In this document: positions 24,937-33,104 of the stretch, piece by piece
Layout of the letters: every line of letters starts with the position of its first letter
Position numbering within the stretch: position 1 is the stretch's first letter
Virus record (IMG/VR): IMGVR_UViG_3300047171_000109
Span: 1 to 49,365 of that record
Origin: a virus
Length of the DNA stretch: 49,365 nucleotides
Direction: 5' to 3' (one strand)
Position numbers and translations under genes: made by a program
Notes under the pieces: model-generated
Told to the model about the DNA's origin: nothing
The model's input: the letters and a program-made list of their open reading frames with translations, nothing else
Database searches by the model: none

Positions 24937-25815
24937 GGGGAGTGAGGCGAGCAGCTCGGCGAAGGCGGCGTCGGGCGACATCACGGCGTCGACCAGGCCG
25001 AGTTTTTCGGCGTCGGCCGCGAGGAACGTCGCGGCTTCGGTGTCGCGAACGGCGTTCGCTGTGATGCCGCGGTTGCGGGCCACGGTTTCGACGAACATTT
25101 CGCCGAGCGCATCTATCTGCGCCTGGAAGTTTGCGCGGGCGTCGCGCGGCAGCGGCTCGAAATCGTTGCCATCCGATTTCCGCGCGCCGAATTGAATGAT
25201 GTTGATCCTGATTCCGGCGTTGCTGAGTGCGACCGACAGGTCCGCAAACATGGCGATGACGCCGATACTGCCGGCGCCGCCGGTGCAGGGGGCGACAATG
25301 CGATCGGCGGCGCTGGCCAGCAGGTAGGCGGCGCTGTAGGCACCTTCATCCAGTATCGCCCAGATGGGTTTCGTTCCGCGTGCGGCGTAGATGGTGTCCG
25401 CCAGGGTAAATGATCCGGGCACCTCACCGCCGGGGCTATCGATCTGGAGGACGATGGCGCGGATGTCGGGATCCTGCAGCGCGTCAAGGAAGCATTCGCG
25501 CAGGCCGTCATATCCTGTCATGCCGGAAAACGGTTGCAGAAAGCCTAGTTTTTGAACCAGCGTTCCCTCGACCGGGATGATCGCGATTCCTTCCTCGACC
25601 GAATAGACCTTACCTTCGGCCGGATTGCCGAACAGTTCACGCACATCCATAGGCGCCTGGCCCATCATGAAGAGTTCGGGCGGCTGGCCGCCGTGCGATA
25701 TTTCCGCCACGCCCAGGCGCCCTTCGATGGCGGCGGTGATGATTTCCGCTTTGATCGGGTGGATCAGCAGCGGCGTGTTGAAGATGCGTTGGGCGAGATG
25801 CGGGAAGCGGTTCAT
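24934..25815 (-). CDS. S49-family capsid protease (SppA/gpC-like)
   Basis: A 293-residue protein from ATG 25815. VQKLGFLQPFSGMTGYDGL, IVLQIDSPGGEVPGSF and GAYSAAYLLASAADRIVAP are signatures of peptidase family S49. Ser161 is the likely nucleophile and Lys213 (in GARKSDG) the general base; their separation of 52 residues is the same as in S49 SppA enzymes. In lambda-like heads the enzyme matures the prohead by cutting scaffold or portal. The palindrome at 25045-25059 lies inside the coding sequence. The longer frame to 25881 overlaps a small upstream ORF and is not used. Confidence 0.88.
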   Translation of the reverse strand: MNRFPHLAQRIFNTPLLIHPIKAEIITAAIEGRLGVAEISHGGQPPELFMMGQAPMDVRELFGNPAEGKVYSVEEGIAIIPVEGTLVQKLGFLQPFSGMTGYDGLRECFLDALQDPDIRAIVLQIDSPGGEVPGSFTLADTIYAARGTKPIWAILDEGAYSAAYLLASAADRIVAPCTGGAGSIGVIAMFADLSVALSNAGIRINIIQFGARKSDGNDFEPLPRDARANFQAQIDALGEMFVETVARNRGITANAVRDTEAATFLAADAEKLGLVDAVMSPDAAFAELLASLP

Positions 25816-25889
25816 CTGGGCACCATGACGGCGGCGATCGCGGCGAGCATGGCCAGGATGAGGCAGGCCGCATCCTTCCAATCGGCCAT
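25812..25889 (-). CDS. Possible 25-residue membrane peptide
   Basis: The ATG at 25889 gives MADWKDAACLILAMLAAIAA followed by VMVPR and a stop that overlaps the protease ATG (ATGA). The peptide is one hydrophobic helix with a short charged N-terminus. The perfect four-base coupling to the protease gene supports it being translated. Its role is unknown. Confidence 0.42.
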   Translation of the reverse strand: MADWKDAACLILAMLAAIAAVMVPR

Positions 25890-25941
25890 GTGCGCGCTCC
25901 GGGATTGCAGTGGTGAAGTAAAAGTTTTTTGGTTTTTTTCT

Positions 25942-26193
25942 TCAGAAAAGAACTTCGCCTTCCACGTGATCGGCGACGCGGTCGCGCGCTTGGGCGAGCA
26001 GGGTGATCGCGTCGGTGAGCGCCCGGCTGCCGCCGGCGGCTTCGACCGCCGTCATGGCGTCGCAGATGGCGATTTCCGCCGGTGTGAGCCAATGAAGATC
26101 GATGCGCGTGGGTATGCCGTCGGGCCGCTTGGCGGGGCGGATGCCGCCGCTTTCCTTCCATGCGGCGAGGGCCGCTTCGTAGTCTGCGCTCAT
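25942..26193 (-). CDS. Small helical unknown protein
   Basis: An 83-residue protein, MSADYEAALAAWKESGGIRP, with a predicted helical C-terminal half (AEIAICDAMTAVEAAG). Nothing identifies a family. It lies in the portal-to-protease interval where tailed phages often place small accessory head genes, and it is followed downstream by an A-rich stretch. Good reading frame and start support it being real. Confidence 0.5.
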   Translation of the reverse strand: MSADYEAALAAWKESGGIRPAKRPDGIPTRIDLHWLTPAEIAICDAMTAVEAAGGSRALTDAITLLAQARDRVADHVEGEVLF

Positions 26194-26232
26194 GGCCTCG
26201 ACCTTTTATTTCGCTTTGGTGAGTCTTGCGAT

Positions 26233-26250
26233 GGTGGGCTGAAGCCCACC
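26233..26250. repeat. REP-like hairpin GGTGGGCT-GA-AGCCCACC
   Basis: A perfect 8-bp-arm inverted repeat between two small head genes, the best of three related copies (others near 14171 and 21011). It may act as an mRNA stabiliser or attenuator within the late operon; the unit is common between chromosomal genes of proteobacteria. Confidence 0.72.
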
Positions 26251-26475
26251 CTACGAAGATTGCGGCGCCTTGTCCGTAATGACGTCTTTCACTTCCTCCA
26301 AAGACAATTCGTAGGTCGCCGAGCCGAAGGACGATGCGTTCGATACCTTGATTCCGGTAACTTTCGGAACGTTGCCGGCCAAGAAATTGACGCGGGCCCA
26401 TTCCTGCATCGCCTCGATGACCGTCTCTTCCGAAATTGTCAGTTTCGCCGCTCCACGAAGCATTTTTTGATCCAT
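26251..26475 (-). CDS. Small unknown protein downstream of portal
   Basis: A 74-residue protein, MDQKMLRGAAKLTISEETVI, with ATYELSLEEVKDVITDKAPQ near the end. The start lies nine bases after the portal stop. No membrane segment or signal is visible and I do not recognise the family. Its stop borders a REP-like hairpin. Confidence 0.52.
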   Translation of the reverse strand: MDQKMLRGAAKLTISEETVIEAMQEWARVNFLAGNVPKVTGIKVSNASSFGSATYELSLEEVKDVITDKAPQSS

Positions 26476-26483
26476 CTCGTTTG

Positions 26484-28166
26484 CTAGGCGGGTTGGGGCT
26501 TTTCTTCGTCATGCTCGGCGTTGGTGGGCCGGTAAACCTGCGGAAGCGGGATGTCCAGCTCATGGAATAATTCCAACTCGCTCTTGCGTCCTTCAAGAAC
26601 GTCTACATAGTATTCGCCGCTGATTTCGGCGCAGGTTTGTTCCAGCGTGCCGAAACCGGCGTCCAGCCCCAGCACCTCGCCCTGGCGTTCCTTGACGGGA
26701 TCGACCCAGCCTCGGCCGGGGCCGATCCACTTGGCGCGGGCGAAGGCGGCGCGGTGCTGAACGTAGTCGTCGTGCGTGAAGCCGGCGGGCAGCAAATCCG
26801 GGTTTTGCGCGCAGAATTCTTCAACCCAGGCGTCGTAGATGGGCGCACAGAAACCCCAGGCGAAATCGTGGCGCCGGCGAATCAGCGTTTTCCAGGCCTG
26901 CAGCATGGCGCCGCGGAAGCTGGAGTAGTTGAGTTTCGAGAAATCGTTACTGATCTCTTCGGCACTCTGGCCCGTGGCCGTGGCGACTGAGCGAATAAAA
27001 CTCGACTGGAACTGGTCGAAATTCTCGCCGGCGCCGGCGACGTTGCCGACCGTATCGACTTTTTCACCAGGCGCCAGCACGGGCAGAACCACGCCATTCA
27101 GGGCGGCGCCGCCGCCGGCGTGGTGGCTGGCGCGGAGTTCCTGATACATCGACGCCGGGAAGGAGTCGCCGCTGGCAGAATCGAAACCGGCCTCCATCGC
27201 GTCGCGTACTGCGGCCTCATCGTACGGGCTGGTGACGAACATGCCGTAGACCGTGCGCAGCAGGGCCGCGGCCAGGGTGTAGTCGTCGTAGCGGTGCAGA
27301 TCCTTCAGCCGCGAGATCACCGAGATAAAGATGCTGTTGCCGCGGTGCTGGCCGGCGCGTTCCTTGTCGAAATCGTGCACGAAGATGCGGCGCGCCCATT
27401 CGGTTTCGCGCGGGATGCGCTGCCAGGTGACGGATTCGGCGGCGTTATACCAGTCGTACTGATGGGCCTCCGTGATGTGATAGGCGATGGGCGCCTGCAG
27501 GTCGTCGATTTCCACGCCGCCGCGAATGCTGCGCGTATCCACGGCGCGGTTCGGGTTGCACAGCCGATCGGGGTCGATCATCTGCACCGTGGTGGCGTAG
27601 CGGGCCGCGCCCCTGCCCTGCCGGCCGACCATCCAGGGCAGCATGGCGGTGACATCGCCTTCCACCAGTTTCGTCGCCAGGCCCTGGTAGAGAAGCTGGG
27701 TAATGGTGCTGCTGCGCTCAGCGTCGCACCAGTGGGCGGGATCGTCGGCCCACATGCGCCATTCCGCCAGCGCCACGCTGGTGAATTCCTTGGCCCAGGT
27801 GCGATCATAGGTGGGGCCGAGCTTGCGTTGCAGCACGCGCCAGCCCGGCTGCGGCACCGGAAAGAAGTGCGCGCCCACCGCCGCGTCGGCGATGCGCTGG
27901 ATGCTGCCGCGTGCCCAGGGATCGTTGCGGTAGAGATCGCGTGCCCGGGCGACCACCAGGTCGCGGGAAAAATTGATTTCCGCGTCGGGGCTGCGCACGG
28001 CGGGCAGCCAGCTCGCCATATCGTGGGCGCGCGGCATGGCGCCGTGATAGGCCCATGCGGATTCGCCCCAGCCCGCGCCGATATTGGCGCGCATGCGCAC
28101 ACGCGCGATCTCCCGCGCCGTGACGGGGCGGCCATCGGCGTGGACCAGGCCCTGGATGGCGCCCAT
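26484..28166 (-). CDS. Portal protein (lambda gpB family)
   Basis: The ATG at 28166 gives 560 residues. It contains the portal marks EINFSRDLVVARARDLYRND, GSIQRIADAAVGAHFFP, then SRLKDLHRYDDYTLAAALLR and a long helical domain with QSAEEISNDFSKLNYSSFR. These belong to the lambda-type portal family, which forms the dodecameric DNA entry gate. An upstream frame to 28238 is out of the coupled arrangement and begins with a basic stretch, so it is not used. The start overlaps the previous gene stop by one base. Confidence 0.92.
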   Translation of the reverse strand: MGAIQGLVHADGRPVTAREIARVRMRANIGAGWGESAWAYHGAMPRAHDMASWLPAVRSPDAEINFSRDLVVARARDLYRNDPWARGSIQRIADAAVGAHFFPVPQPGWRVLQRKLGPTYDRTWAKEFTSVALAEWRMWADDPAHWCDAERSSTITQLLYQGLATKLVEGDVTAMLPWMVGRQGRGAARYATTVQMIDPDRLCNPNRAVDTRSIRGGVEIDDLQAPIAYHITEAHQYDWYNAAESVTWQRIPRETEWARRIFVHDFDKERAGQHRGNSIFISVISRLKDLHRYDDYTLAAALLRTVYGMFVTSPYDEAAVRDAMEAGFDSASGDSFPASMYQELRASHHAGGGAALNGVVLPVLAPGEKVDTVGNVAGAGENFDQFQSSFIRSVATATGQSAEEISNDFSKLNYSSFRGAMLQAWKTLIRRRHDFAWGFCAPIYDAWVEEFCAQNPDLLPAGFTHDDYVQHRAAFARAKWIGPGRGWVDPVKERQGEVLGLDAGFGTLEQTCAEISGEYYVDVLEGRKSELELFHELDIPLPQVYRPTNAEHDEEKPQPA

Positions 28167-28372
28167 CAGCCGTAGAGTGCGGCTTCGTGCGCGGCGCGGA
28201 ACTTCGCTTTGGCTTTCTGGAAGGTATCGACCGCGCAATCCAGGAAACGCACCTTGCGCTGCAAATCCTCGATTTCGGCCTGCAGCTCGGCCCGCATATC
28301 GGCCGCGGCTTCGATCACCGCGTCGTAATCGAAGTTTTGAGGCAGGCCTTCGGCCGGTTCGATATCCATCAC
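28166..28372 (-). CDS. Small coiled-coil protein between gpW and portal
   Basis: A 68-residue protein, MMDIEPAEGLPQNFDYDAVI, whose remainder is one long charged coiled-coil helix (AELQAEIEDLQRKVRFLDCA). The start overlaps the gpW stop (ATGA) and the stop overlaps the portal start, so it is translated in a chain with them. Function unknown. Confidence 0.6.
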   Translation of the reverse strand: MMDIEPAEGLPQNFDYDAVIEAAADMRAELQAEIEDLQRKVRFLDCAVDTFQKAKAKFRAAHEAALYG

Positions 28373-28671
28373 GTATACACCCTTATCGCGCGGCGGCGGC
28401 CGCCTTGGCCGAGCAGCTGGCGCAGCTCGCGTATGTGCTGGCGCAGGGCGGCTTCGTTGGCGCGTTGGTAAGTGACCGATTTCTGCCCGGAGCCTTCGCC
28501 GTAGCTCACCGTGACGGCCTTGCCGCCGGTGATCAGCGTATCGAGCGCCACCAGCGCGTTGTTCAGCATCGTTTGCAGCTGGGCGGGCGGCAGGCTGCTG
28601 AAGGCGCTGCCGCCCGCGGCCAGCAGGGCACAGGGATCGTTGATCAGGATGACGCTGGTCGGGTTGATCAT
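28369..28671 (-). CDS. Head-tail joining protein (lambda gpW-like)
   Basis: An ATG at 28671 overlapping the terminase stop by one base (TGATG) gives 100 residues: MINPTSVILINDPCALLAAG, LPPAQLQTMLNNALVALDTL, VTVSYGEGSGQKSVTYQRAN. gpW-type proteins are short, alpha-beta, act after packaging and bind the portal. The long upstream frame to 28905 is a shadow over the terminase gene. Confidence 0.82.
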   Translation of the reverse strand: MINPTSVILINDPCALLAAGGSAFSSLPPAQLQTMLNNALVALDTLITGGKAVTVSYGEGSGQKSVTYQRANEAALRQHIRELRQLLGQGGRRRAIRVYT

Positions 28672-30869
28672 CACGGTCCTATGCGGCGGGCGGCGTTGGC
28701 TTGGGCGGCGCGCGAAGCGGCGGCAGCGGCGACCTTTTGCGTGAAGGACAGGCGGGCGGCTGGCACCGTCTCCCGCGGCGGCTGCGCTGGCGGCTTGACC
28801 GCCGCGGGAGGTTGCGCCGGCGCGGCCTGAGGCACGCCCGTCGCACTCGGCTGTGGGGCGCTGGGAAGCCCCACAAGGGTGTTCTGATCCCACTCCCGCG
28901 CCCAAGGGGGCGGGCGGCCCCAGTCGAAGGCACTAGGTGCGAAGAGATGGGCGACGGTGCCTGTCATCACCAGAAGATCCCAGGCCTCGTTGCGGGCGGT
29001 GACCTTCTCCCAGTTGCCACGCTTGTCGCGGCGCTCGGCGACCAGCTGCTCGAAGAAGCTGTGCGGCGGCGCCGGCGAGAGGAGCGCCGCCGGGATGTGC
29101 ACGTAGCCGGGGCCGATCTCGCCGGTCGCGAGCTGGGCAGCGGCCTGATCCTTGAACCAGTTCGGCGCGAACAGGCCCACCGGCACGTCACCACGGGCGC
29201 CGCTGCGGCGATCGGCGCGGGCATCGGGCCTGACGACCTGCAGCGGCCGCGGGTTTTTGCTGACGCTGCCGCCCCGCAGCGGCAGCAGGCGGTAGGCGGG
29301 GCGGCCGGCAATCAGGCCCATAGAGCGGGCCCGGTTATCCTTGCGGGCGCGGCGCCAGGCTTCCAGGCCTTGGACGGCCACGCCCGCCTCGCCCTGGCTG
29401 TCGTAACCGACGCCCAGCACGCGCATGACGCGGCCGGAGCCATCGGCCAGCTTGAATTCGGCGGCGGCGGCTTCGCGCAGCATCGTGTCCCACGCCGCGC
29501 CATCCGTTGCCGGCAGCACGTCGCGGATCACCTGGTGGCGGATGATCCAGGATTCGCGGCCGGCGCCGAAGCCGCGGAACAGCAGCTCAAAGCGGTTGGC
29601 CTGCACGTCGATCGCGCAGACGATGAAGCGAACGCCGTTCGCCACCGTGTCGAGGGCGAGCTGCGCGTCGGCGCGTGCCACCAGCGTGGCGGCATCGACC
29701 GAGCCCACCGATTTCGGCGGGTCGTAACCGCAGCCGACCTGTTTGACCACCACCTGGCGCAGCGAGGCGTCGCTGCCGGTATCCTCGAATTCGCGCTGCG
29801 CTTTGGCGAGGCTGGCGGCCAGGCCGCCGATGCCGCCGAAGAGGAAGGGCGACATGATGCCGACGATCCAGAAGCCGGCGATGTCGCGCCGCGCGAGCTG
29901 GCCGGTGATCTCGCCGGTTTCGGGATCGATGTGCTGACCGAGGCCGACCCAGCGGCCGGTGAGGTTCATGCCGCGCCGTTCGTGATCGGCGATGAGGCAG
30001 CCGTTGTGCGGGCAGAGCAGATGCGCGGAGAAGGCGATCTGATCGAGCGGCAGTTTTTCGTTGTACTCGAGCGTGGTGACGTAGGCGGCCCCAGGGTTCG
30101 GGCTGCTCCACATTTCGCAATGCGGGCAGCGCCACCACCAGATGCGGCGATCGCTGTCGCGATACAGCGACATGATGCCGGCGTTCCATTTTTCGGGCTT
30201 CGCGCCTTCCGCGCGATCGGGGTGAGAGAGGCAGAAGAGTTTCGATTCGCGGCCGAAGGTGGAGCGGCGCACGTCGAGCAGGGCTTTCGGGTCGGCGTAG
30301 CCGCCATCGGTGCTGCCGATCGTGTAACCGTCGTATTCGTCGGCGATGATGCGGCCGGCGGCCTTGTTGGTGAGGTTGGCGAAGGTGGCGGGGAGCAGCT
30401 CGACGGCCATGCCGAGGAAGCCTTTGAATTTCAGGCTATCATCGGTGCGGTTGGGGCCGAGGCGGCGCTGCAGTTCCTTGTGCTGGGCGATCATCGGGTT
30501 GATGGTGCGCTTGACGTAGGCTTCCAGCGCCGGTTGCGCCTGCATATACCACAGCAGATTTGCAGGATCGGTGCAGGCGAGTTTCAGAAACCAGTTTTCG
30601 GCAATCGCCGTGCCGCCGCACTGGCCGGGTTTCGCGAGGGCGACCGTGGTGTGCTCGGCATCGTCGAGCGCGTCCATGATCTCGACCAGGTAGGGCGCGA
30701 CATCGTGGTTCCAGCGGCCGACATAGCCGCCGCCTTCGTTGAAGAGATAGCGGTTGGCGGCGGCGTAATCGGCGGTGCTGATTCGCTGCGGCGGCAGGAA
30801 AGCGTCCAGCGCGCCGGCGACCAGGGCGCGGGCATCGGCGTAGTTAAAGCAGGGCGGGCTGGTCTGCAT
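28671..30869 (-). CDS. Terminase large subunit (lambda GpA family)
   Basis: A 732-residue protein. STADYAAANRYLFNEGGGYV and TTVALAKPGQCGGTAIAENW (Walker-A-like region KPGQCGGT), PANLLWYMQAQPALEAYVKR, EYDGYTIGSTDGGYADPKAL and CPHCEMWSSPNPG with a later CPHNGC are standard GpA features, including a zinc-binding pair. The C-terminal nuclease region includes ICAIDVQANRFE-type text (VCAIDVQANRFELLFRG). It powers packaging and cuts cos-type ends. It overlaps the TerS stop by 26 bases. One dispersed palindrome (29628-29642) lies in the nuclease part. Confidence 0.93.
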   Translation of the reverse strand: MQTSPPCFNYADARALVAGALDAFLPPQRISTADYAAANRYLFNEGGGYVGRWNHDVAPYLVEIMDALDDAEHTTVALAKPGQCGGTAIAENWFLKLACTDPANLLWYMQAQPALEAYVKRTINPMIAQHKELQRRLGPNRTDDSLKFKGFLGMAVELLPATFANLTNKAAGRIIADEYDGYTIGSTDGGYADPKALLDVRRSTFGRESKLFCLSHPDRAEGAKPEKWNAGIMSLYRDSDRRIWWWRCPHCEMWSSPNPGAAYVTTLEYNEKLPLDQIAFSAHLLCPHNGCLIADHERRGMNLTGRWVGLGQHIDPETGEITGQLARRDIAGFWIVGIMSPFLFGGIGGLAASLAKAQREFEDTGSDASLRQVVVKQVGCGYDPPKSVGSVDAATLVARADAQLALDTVANGVRFIVCAIDVQANRFELLFRGFGAGRESWIIRHQVIRDVLPATDGAAWDTMLREAAAAEFKLADGSGRVMRVLGVGYDSQGEAGVAVQGLEAWRRARKDNRARSMGLIAGRPAYRLLPLRGGSVSKNPRPLQVVRPDARADRRSGARGDVPVGLFAPNWFKDQAAAQLATGEIGPGYVHIPAALLSPAPPHSFFEQLVAERRDKRGNWEKVTARNEAWDLLVMTGTVAHLFAPSAFDWGRPPPWAREWDQNTLVGLPSAPQPSATGVPQAAPAQPPAAVKPPAQPPRETVPAARLSFTQKVAAAAASRAAQANAARRIGP

Positions 30870-31437
30870 CTTTCGGGTCCGATGCGGCTTTCAGGGTCTC
30901 CTGTGCGGTGGTGACGAAGACGCGCTGGGCTTCCGCGATGCGGGCCTGAATGCTGCGGATCACCGCGTCGGGAATGGCCGCGTTGCGCAGTTCCTGGCGG
31001 ATGGCGGCATCCATGTCGCGGCGGAGGGCGGCGAAGGCGGTGTAGACGGCGGCGCGGACTTTGGCGGTTTCGACGAGGAAGCCCGCTTCGATGGCTTCTT
31101 CGCGTTCGAGCTGGCGGAGCTTGGCGAGGGCAACGCGGTCGCGCGGTGTGAGGGCGGCGTCTTCGGGCGGCGCGATCTCGGGCAGCGTGTATTGCTGCAT
31201 GAGTTCGTCGCGCGCCTGGCCGGCGGCGATGCGGGTTTCGTCGATCTGCCGCAGGAAGGCGGTGACGGCGGCGGGGTCGAATTCGTAGGCGACGCCGTTT
31301 GTGCCTTTGCGGAGCACGGGGAATGCATCGCCGTGCTTGCGGAGGAGCTTGTCGAGGGTGGGCAGCGAGGTGCGCAGGATGGTGGCGAGTTCGGCCTTGT
31401 TGACCACGCCGGCGGCGCGTTCGGGTGCGTCAGACAT
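30844..31437 (-). CDS. Terminase small subunit (Nu1-like)
   Basis: The ATG at 31437 with a GGGGG Shine-Dalgarno gives 197 residues. The N-terminal helix-turn-helix VVNKAELATILRTSLPTLDK followed by LLRKHGDAFPVLRKGTNGVA matches the Nu1-type DNA-binding head; the rest is a charged helical oligomerisation part. It would recognise cos. It is next to TerL, as in lambda. Confidence 0.82.
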   Translation of the reverse strand: MSDAPERAAGVVNKAELATILRTSLPTLDKLLRKHGDAFPVLRKGTNGVAYEFDPAAVTAFLRQIDETRIAAGQARDELMQQYTLPEIAPPEDAALTPRDRVALAKLRQLEREEAIEAGFLVETAKVRAAVYTAFAALRRDMDAAIRQELRNAAIPDAVIRSIQARIAEAQRVFVTTAQETLKAASDPKDADQPALL

Positions 31438-31687
31438 GAACACCCCCAACAACTTAAAGGCGTTTTCGCAAGCCAGTCACACCGAAATAAAGCGCGGCGC
31501 GAAATACCCGCGGGGCGCGGGACCGGTAGGAAGGACCCAAGCGTTTTGGGAATGCCTGTGATTCGGGAGGCGCATTGCTTGTGGAATGCTGCGGGGCTTG
31601 TCGCACTACAGCGGCGCGGCTGATGCGCGTCGGCCTGTGTTTGGTTTGCGGCCAGCACTCTCGCGGACCGAAGGGAGTTCCTGTGGG
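31438..31687. other. Non-coding DNA upstream of TerS, candidate cos region
   Basis: There is no credible gene in these 250 bases on either strand. It holds two short inverted repeats: CCCGCGGGGCGCGGG (31507-31521) and CCCAA-GCGTT-TTGGG (31536-31550). Lambda-type phages with Nu1/A terminases carry cos immediately upstream of the small subunit gene, so this is the natural place for it. No direct evidence of a nick site is available. Confidence 0.42.
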
Positions 31688-32395
31688 CTATTTGTCGGCG
31701 ATTGCTTCGCGCAGGCGCTTGATGAGGCATTCGGCGAACTTTGTTTTAGCGACCAGGGTGACGCGTTCGCGGAAGCCGAAGCGTGGTTCGTAACGTGTTG
31801 TGCTTTCGAAGCTGAAGAGGCGCAGCACGTGGTGGCCCGGCAGACGCTTGAAGAAGCCACCTGGCCCGCGGCCGCCGATCCCCTTGTCTTTCAGGTAGAA
31901 ATAGCCGGTGTCGCGCTTGGCGCGGGCGGCATCGTAAGCTTTTTTGCGGCGCTTCTGCCCGGTGGTCAGCTCACGCGTGCTATCGGCCAGCGCAATTATG
32001 CGGCTGACCGCGCCGTAAGGAATGTTGCCGAACTGGTTGCGATCGATCTTGCTGGGCAAGATCAGCGCCGTCGCCTCAGGCTTGCGGGTGTTTTCGCTGG
32101 GCAGGCGCGTGCCGCCGATCTCTTCGTGCAACAGATACTGGGCCTGGATGGGTTTGACGAACACCGCCGAGGCCAACGTGGTTTTCGTCGCCGACTGGAT
32201 CGACAGGCCCCTCATCGTAAACGGCGAGGGGCGATCGAAGATTTTCGGCAGATCGCCGGTAACCTCCGCCTGCGCCAGCTTCGCCACATCCGTCAGCGCG
32301 CGGGCCGTGGCGAACGGCACTTGCTTGGCGGCAACGGCATCGAGGCGTGCGGCGAAGCGGGCGACGTCGAAATTGACGCTGATCGCGATCGGCAC
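31688..32395 (-). CDS. Minor structural protein, first gene of late operon
   Basis: A GTG at 32395, spaced seven bases from a GGGGG Shine-Dalgarno, gives 235 residues. It contains FATARALTDVAKLAQAEVTG, LPKIFDRPSPFTMRG and VKPIQAQYLLHEEIGGTR. The FDRPTPFT-type motif recurs in phage proteins encoded near terminase that are annotated as minor tail or structural proteins. The longer frame to 32506 would start upstream of a transcription terminator and is excluded. This gene is the first after the candidate late promoter. Confidence 0.62.
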   Translation of the reverse strand: MPIAISVNFDVARFAARLDAVAAKQVPFATARALTDVAKLAQAEVTGDLPKIFDRPSPFTMRGLSIQSATKTTLASAVFVKPIQAQYLLHEEIGGTRLPSENTRKPEATALILPSKIDRNQFGNIPYGAVSRIIALADSTRELTTGQKRRKKAYDAARAKRDTGYFYLKDKGIGGRGPGGFFKRLPGHHVLRLFSFESTTRYEPRFGFRERVTLVAKTKFAECLIKRLREAIADK

Positions 32396-32411
32396 GGCCA
32401 CACCCCCGATT

Positions 32412-32441
32412 AAAAAACCCGCCTCAATTGCTTGAAGCGGG
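32412..32441 (-). terminator. Intrinsic terminator in the leader of the late operon
   Basis: On the minus strand CCCGCTTCAA-GCAA-TTGAGGCGGG forms a ten-pair stem with one G-T pair and a four-base loop, followed by TTTTTT (32417-32412). It lies about 15 bases after the likely transcription start of the late promoter and before the first late gene. Such a placement would abort transcription unless an antiterminator acts. Confidence 0.82.
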
Positions 32442-32463
32442 CGCAGCACTCCGATGGTGACGT

Positions 32464-32493
32464 TTTTTAGGCAAAAACTGGGAAGGGTGTCAA
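32464..32493 (-). promoter_or_regulatory. Candidate late promoter (pR'-like)
   Basis: Minus-strand TTGACA (32493-32488), an 18-base spacer, then TAAAAA (32469-32464), a good sigma70 match. It lies at the very end of the upstream regulator gene (stop at 32490) and about 25 bases before the terminator hairpin. Transcription would start near 32457 and would read the whole packaging, head and tail operon if it passes the terminator. Confidence 0.66.
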
Positions 32494-33104
32494 GCAGCAG
32501 TGCCAACCGCTTCAGAAACCAAACGAATTGCGGGAACCGGCAGAGTGATCCAACCCGCGATTTCCGCGTATCGGTAGAGCGACTCGCACACGTGATCCTT
32601 CACCTTTCGATGATCCATGCGCAAATGCTGGGCCAGCTGGCTGGGCCCGTAATTATCCACGGCTACCGAAAACACCACGTCGCATCGCGACTTGCCGGCG
32701 CCGACCACGATGCGTGCCTGCTCATCGCGCCACGGAATATAGTGGTTGCGGTAGGAACGTCGCAGCGATGCCGGCCAATCTTCCGCGCTGCCACCGCCGA
32801 CCGCGCCGAAGCGGCTGGTGGTGGCGAACAGCGTTCGCGTGATCGCCTCGAACACCTTGCCGATCTCCTGGGCAGCCCGCAGCTGATCGGCTGTCATCTG
32901 GCCGCGATCGAACATGCGCTGCGCCACGCAGGCGCGCGCCTTGTGCAGCGTTTCGGGCGTTGCCGCCTGTTCAAGCTCGGCACGGCGACATTCGCGTTCA
33001 TGCGCCACCAGGCGCTTGCGCCGCGCCTCCGCTTCGCGCAACCGACCCCATTCCTCGCGGTGCATTTCCACCGTGCGTTGCCCGAAACTTCCTGCCTGCG
33101 CCAT
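32490..33104 (-). CDS. Candidate late-gene regulator upstream of late promoter
   Basis: The ATG at 33104 has a GGGGG Shine-Dalgarno and gives 204 residues. The N-terminal third is charged and helical (MHREEWGRLREAEARRKRLV). The C-terminal section NYGPSQLAQHLRMDHRKVKD followed by ESLYRYAEIAGW resembles a helix-turn-helix with a short wing, as in ArpU/RinA-type or sigma4-like late regulators (weak). Location is telling: it ends exactly at the candidate late promoter and precedes a leader terminator, the position of antiterminator Q in lambda-like phages. It also follows the GTTACC cluster, which may be its control region. A variant of the dispersed palindrome is at 32824. Confidence 0.46.
   Translation of the reverse strand: MAQAGSFGQRTVEMHREEWGRLREAEARRKRLVAHERECRRAELEQAATPETLHKARACVAQRMFDRGQMTADQLRAAQEIGKVFEAITRTLFATTSRFGAVGGGSAEDWPASLRRSYRNHYIPWRDEQARIVVGAGKSRCDVVFSVAVDNYGPSQLAQHLRMDHRKVKDHVCESLYRYAEIAGWITLPVPAIRLVSEAVGTAA

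Noticed and set aside
24934-25881. Longer start for the capsid protease at 25881
   Set aside because: The added 22 residues are basic and overlap the small membrane peptide frame; ATG 25815 is coupled to that peptide stop.
28701-30914. Plus-strand frame of over 700 codons opposite the large terminase
   Set aside because: Shadow of a recognised GpA terminase; composition is Arg/Ala/Gly-rich and without folds.
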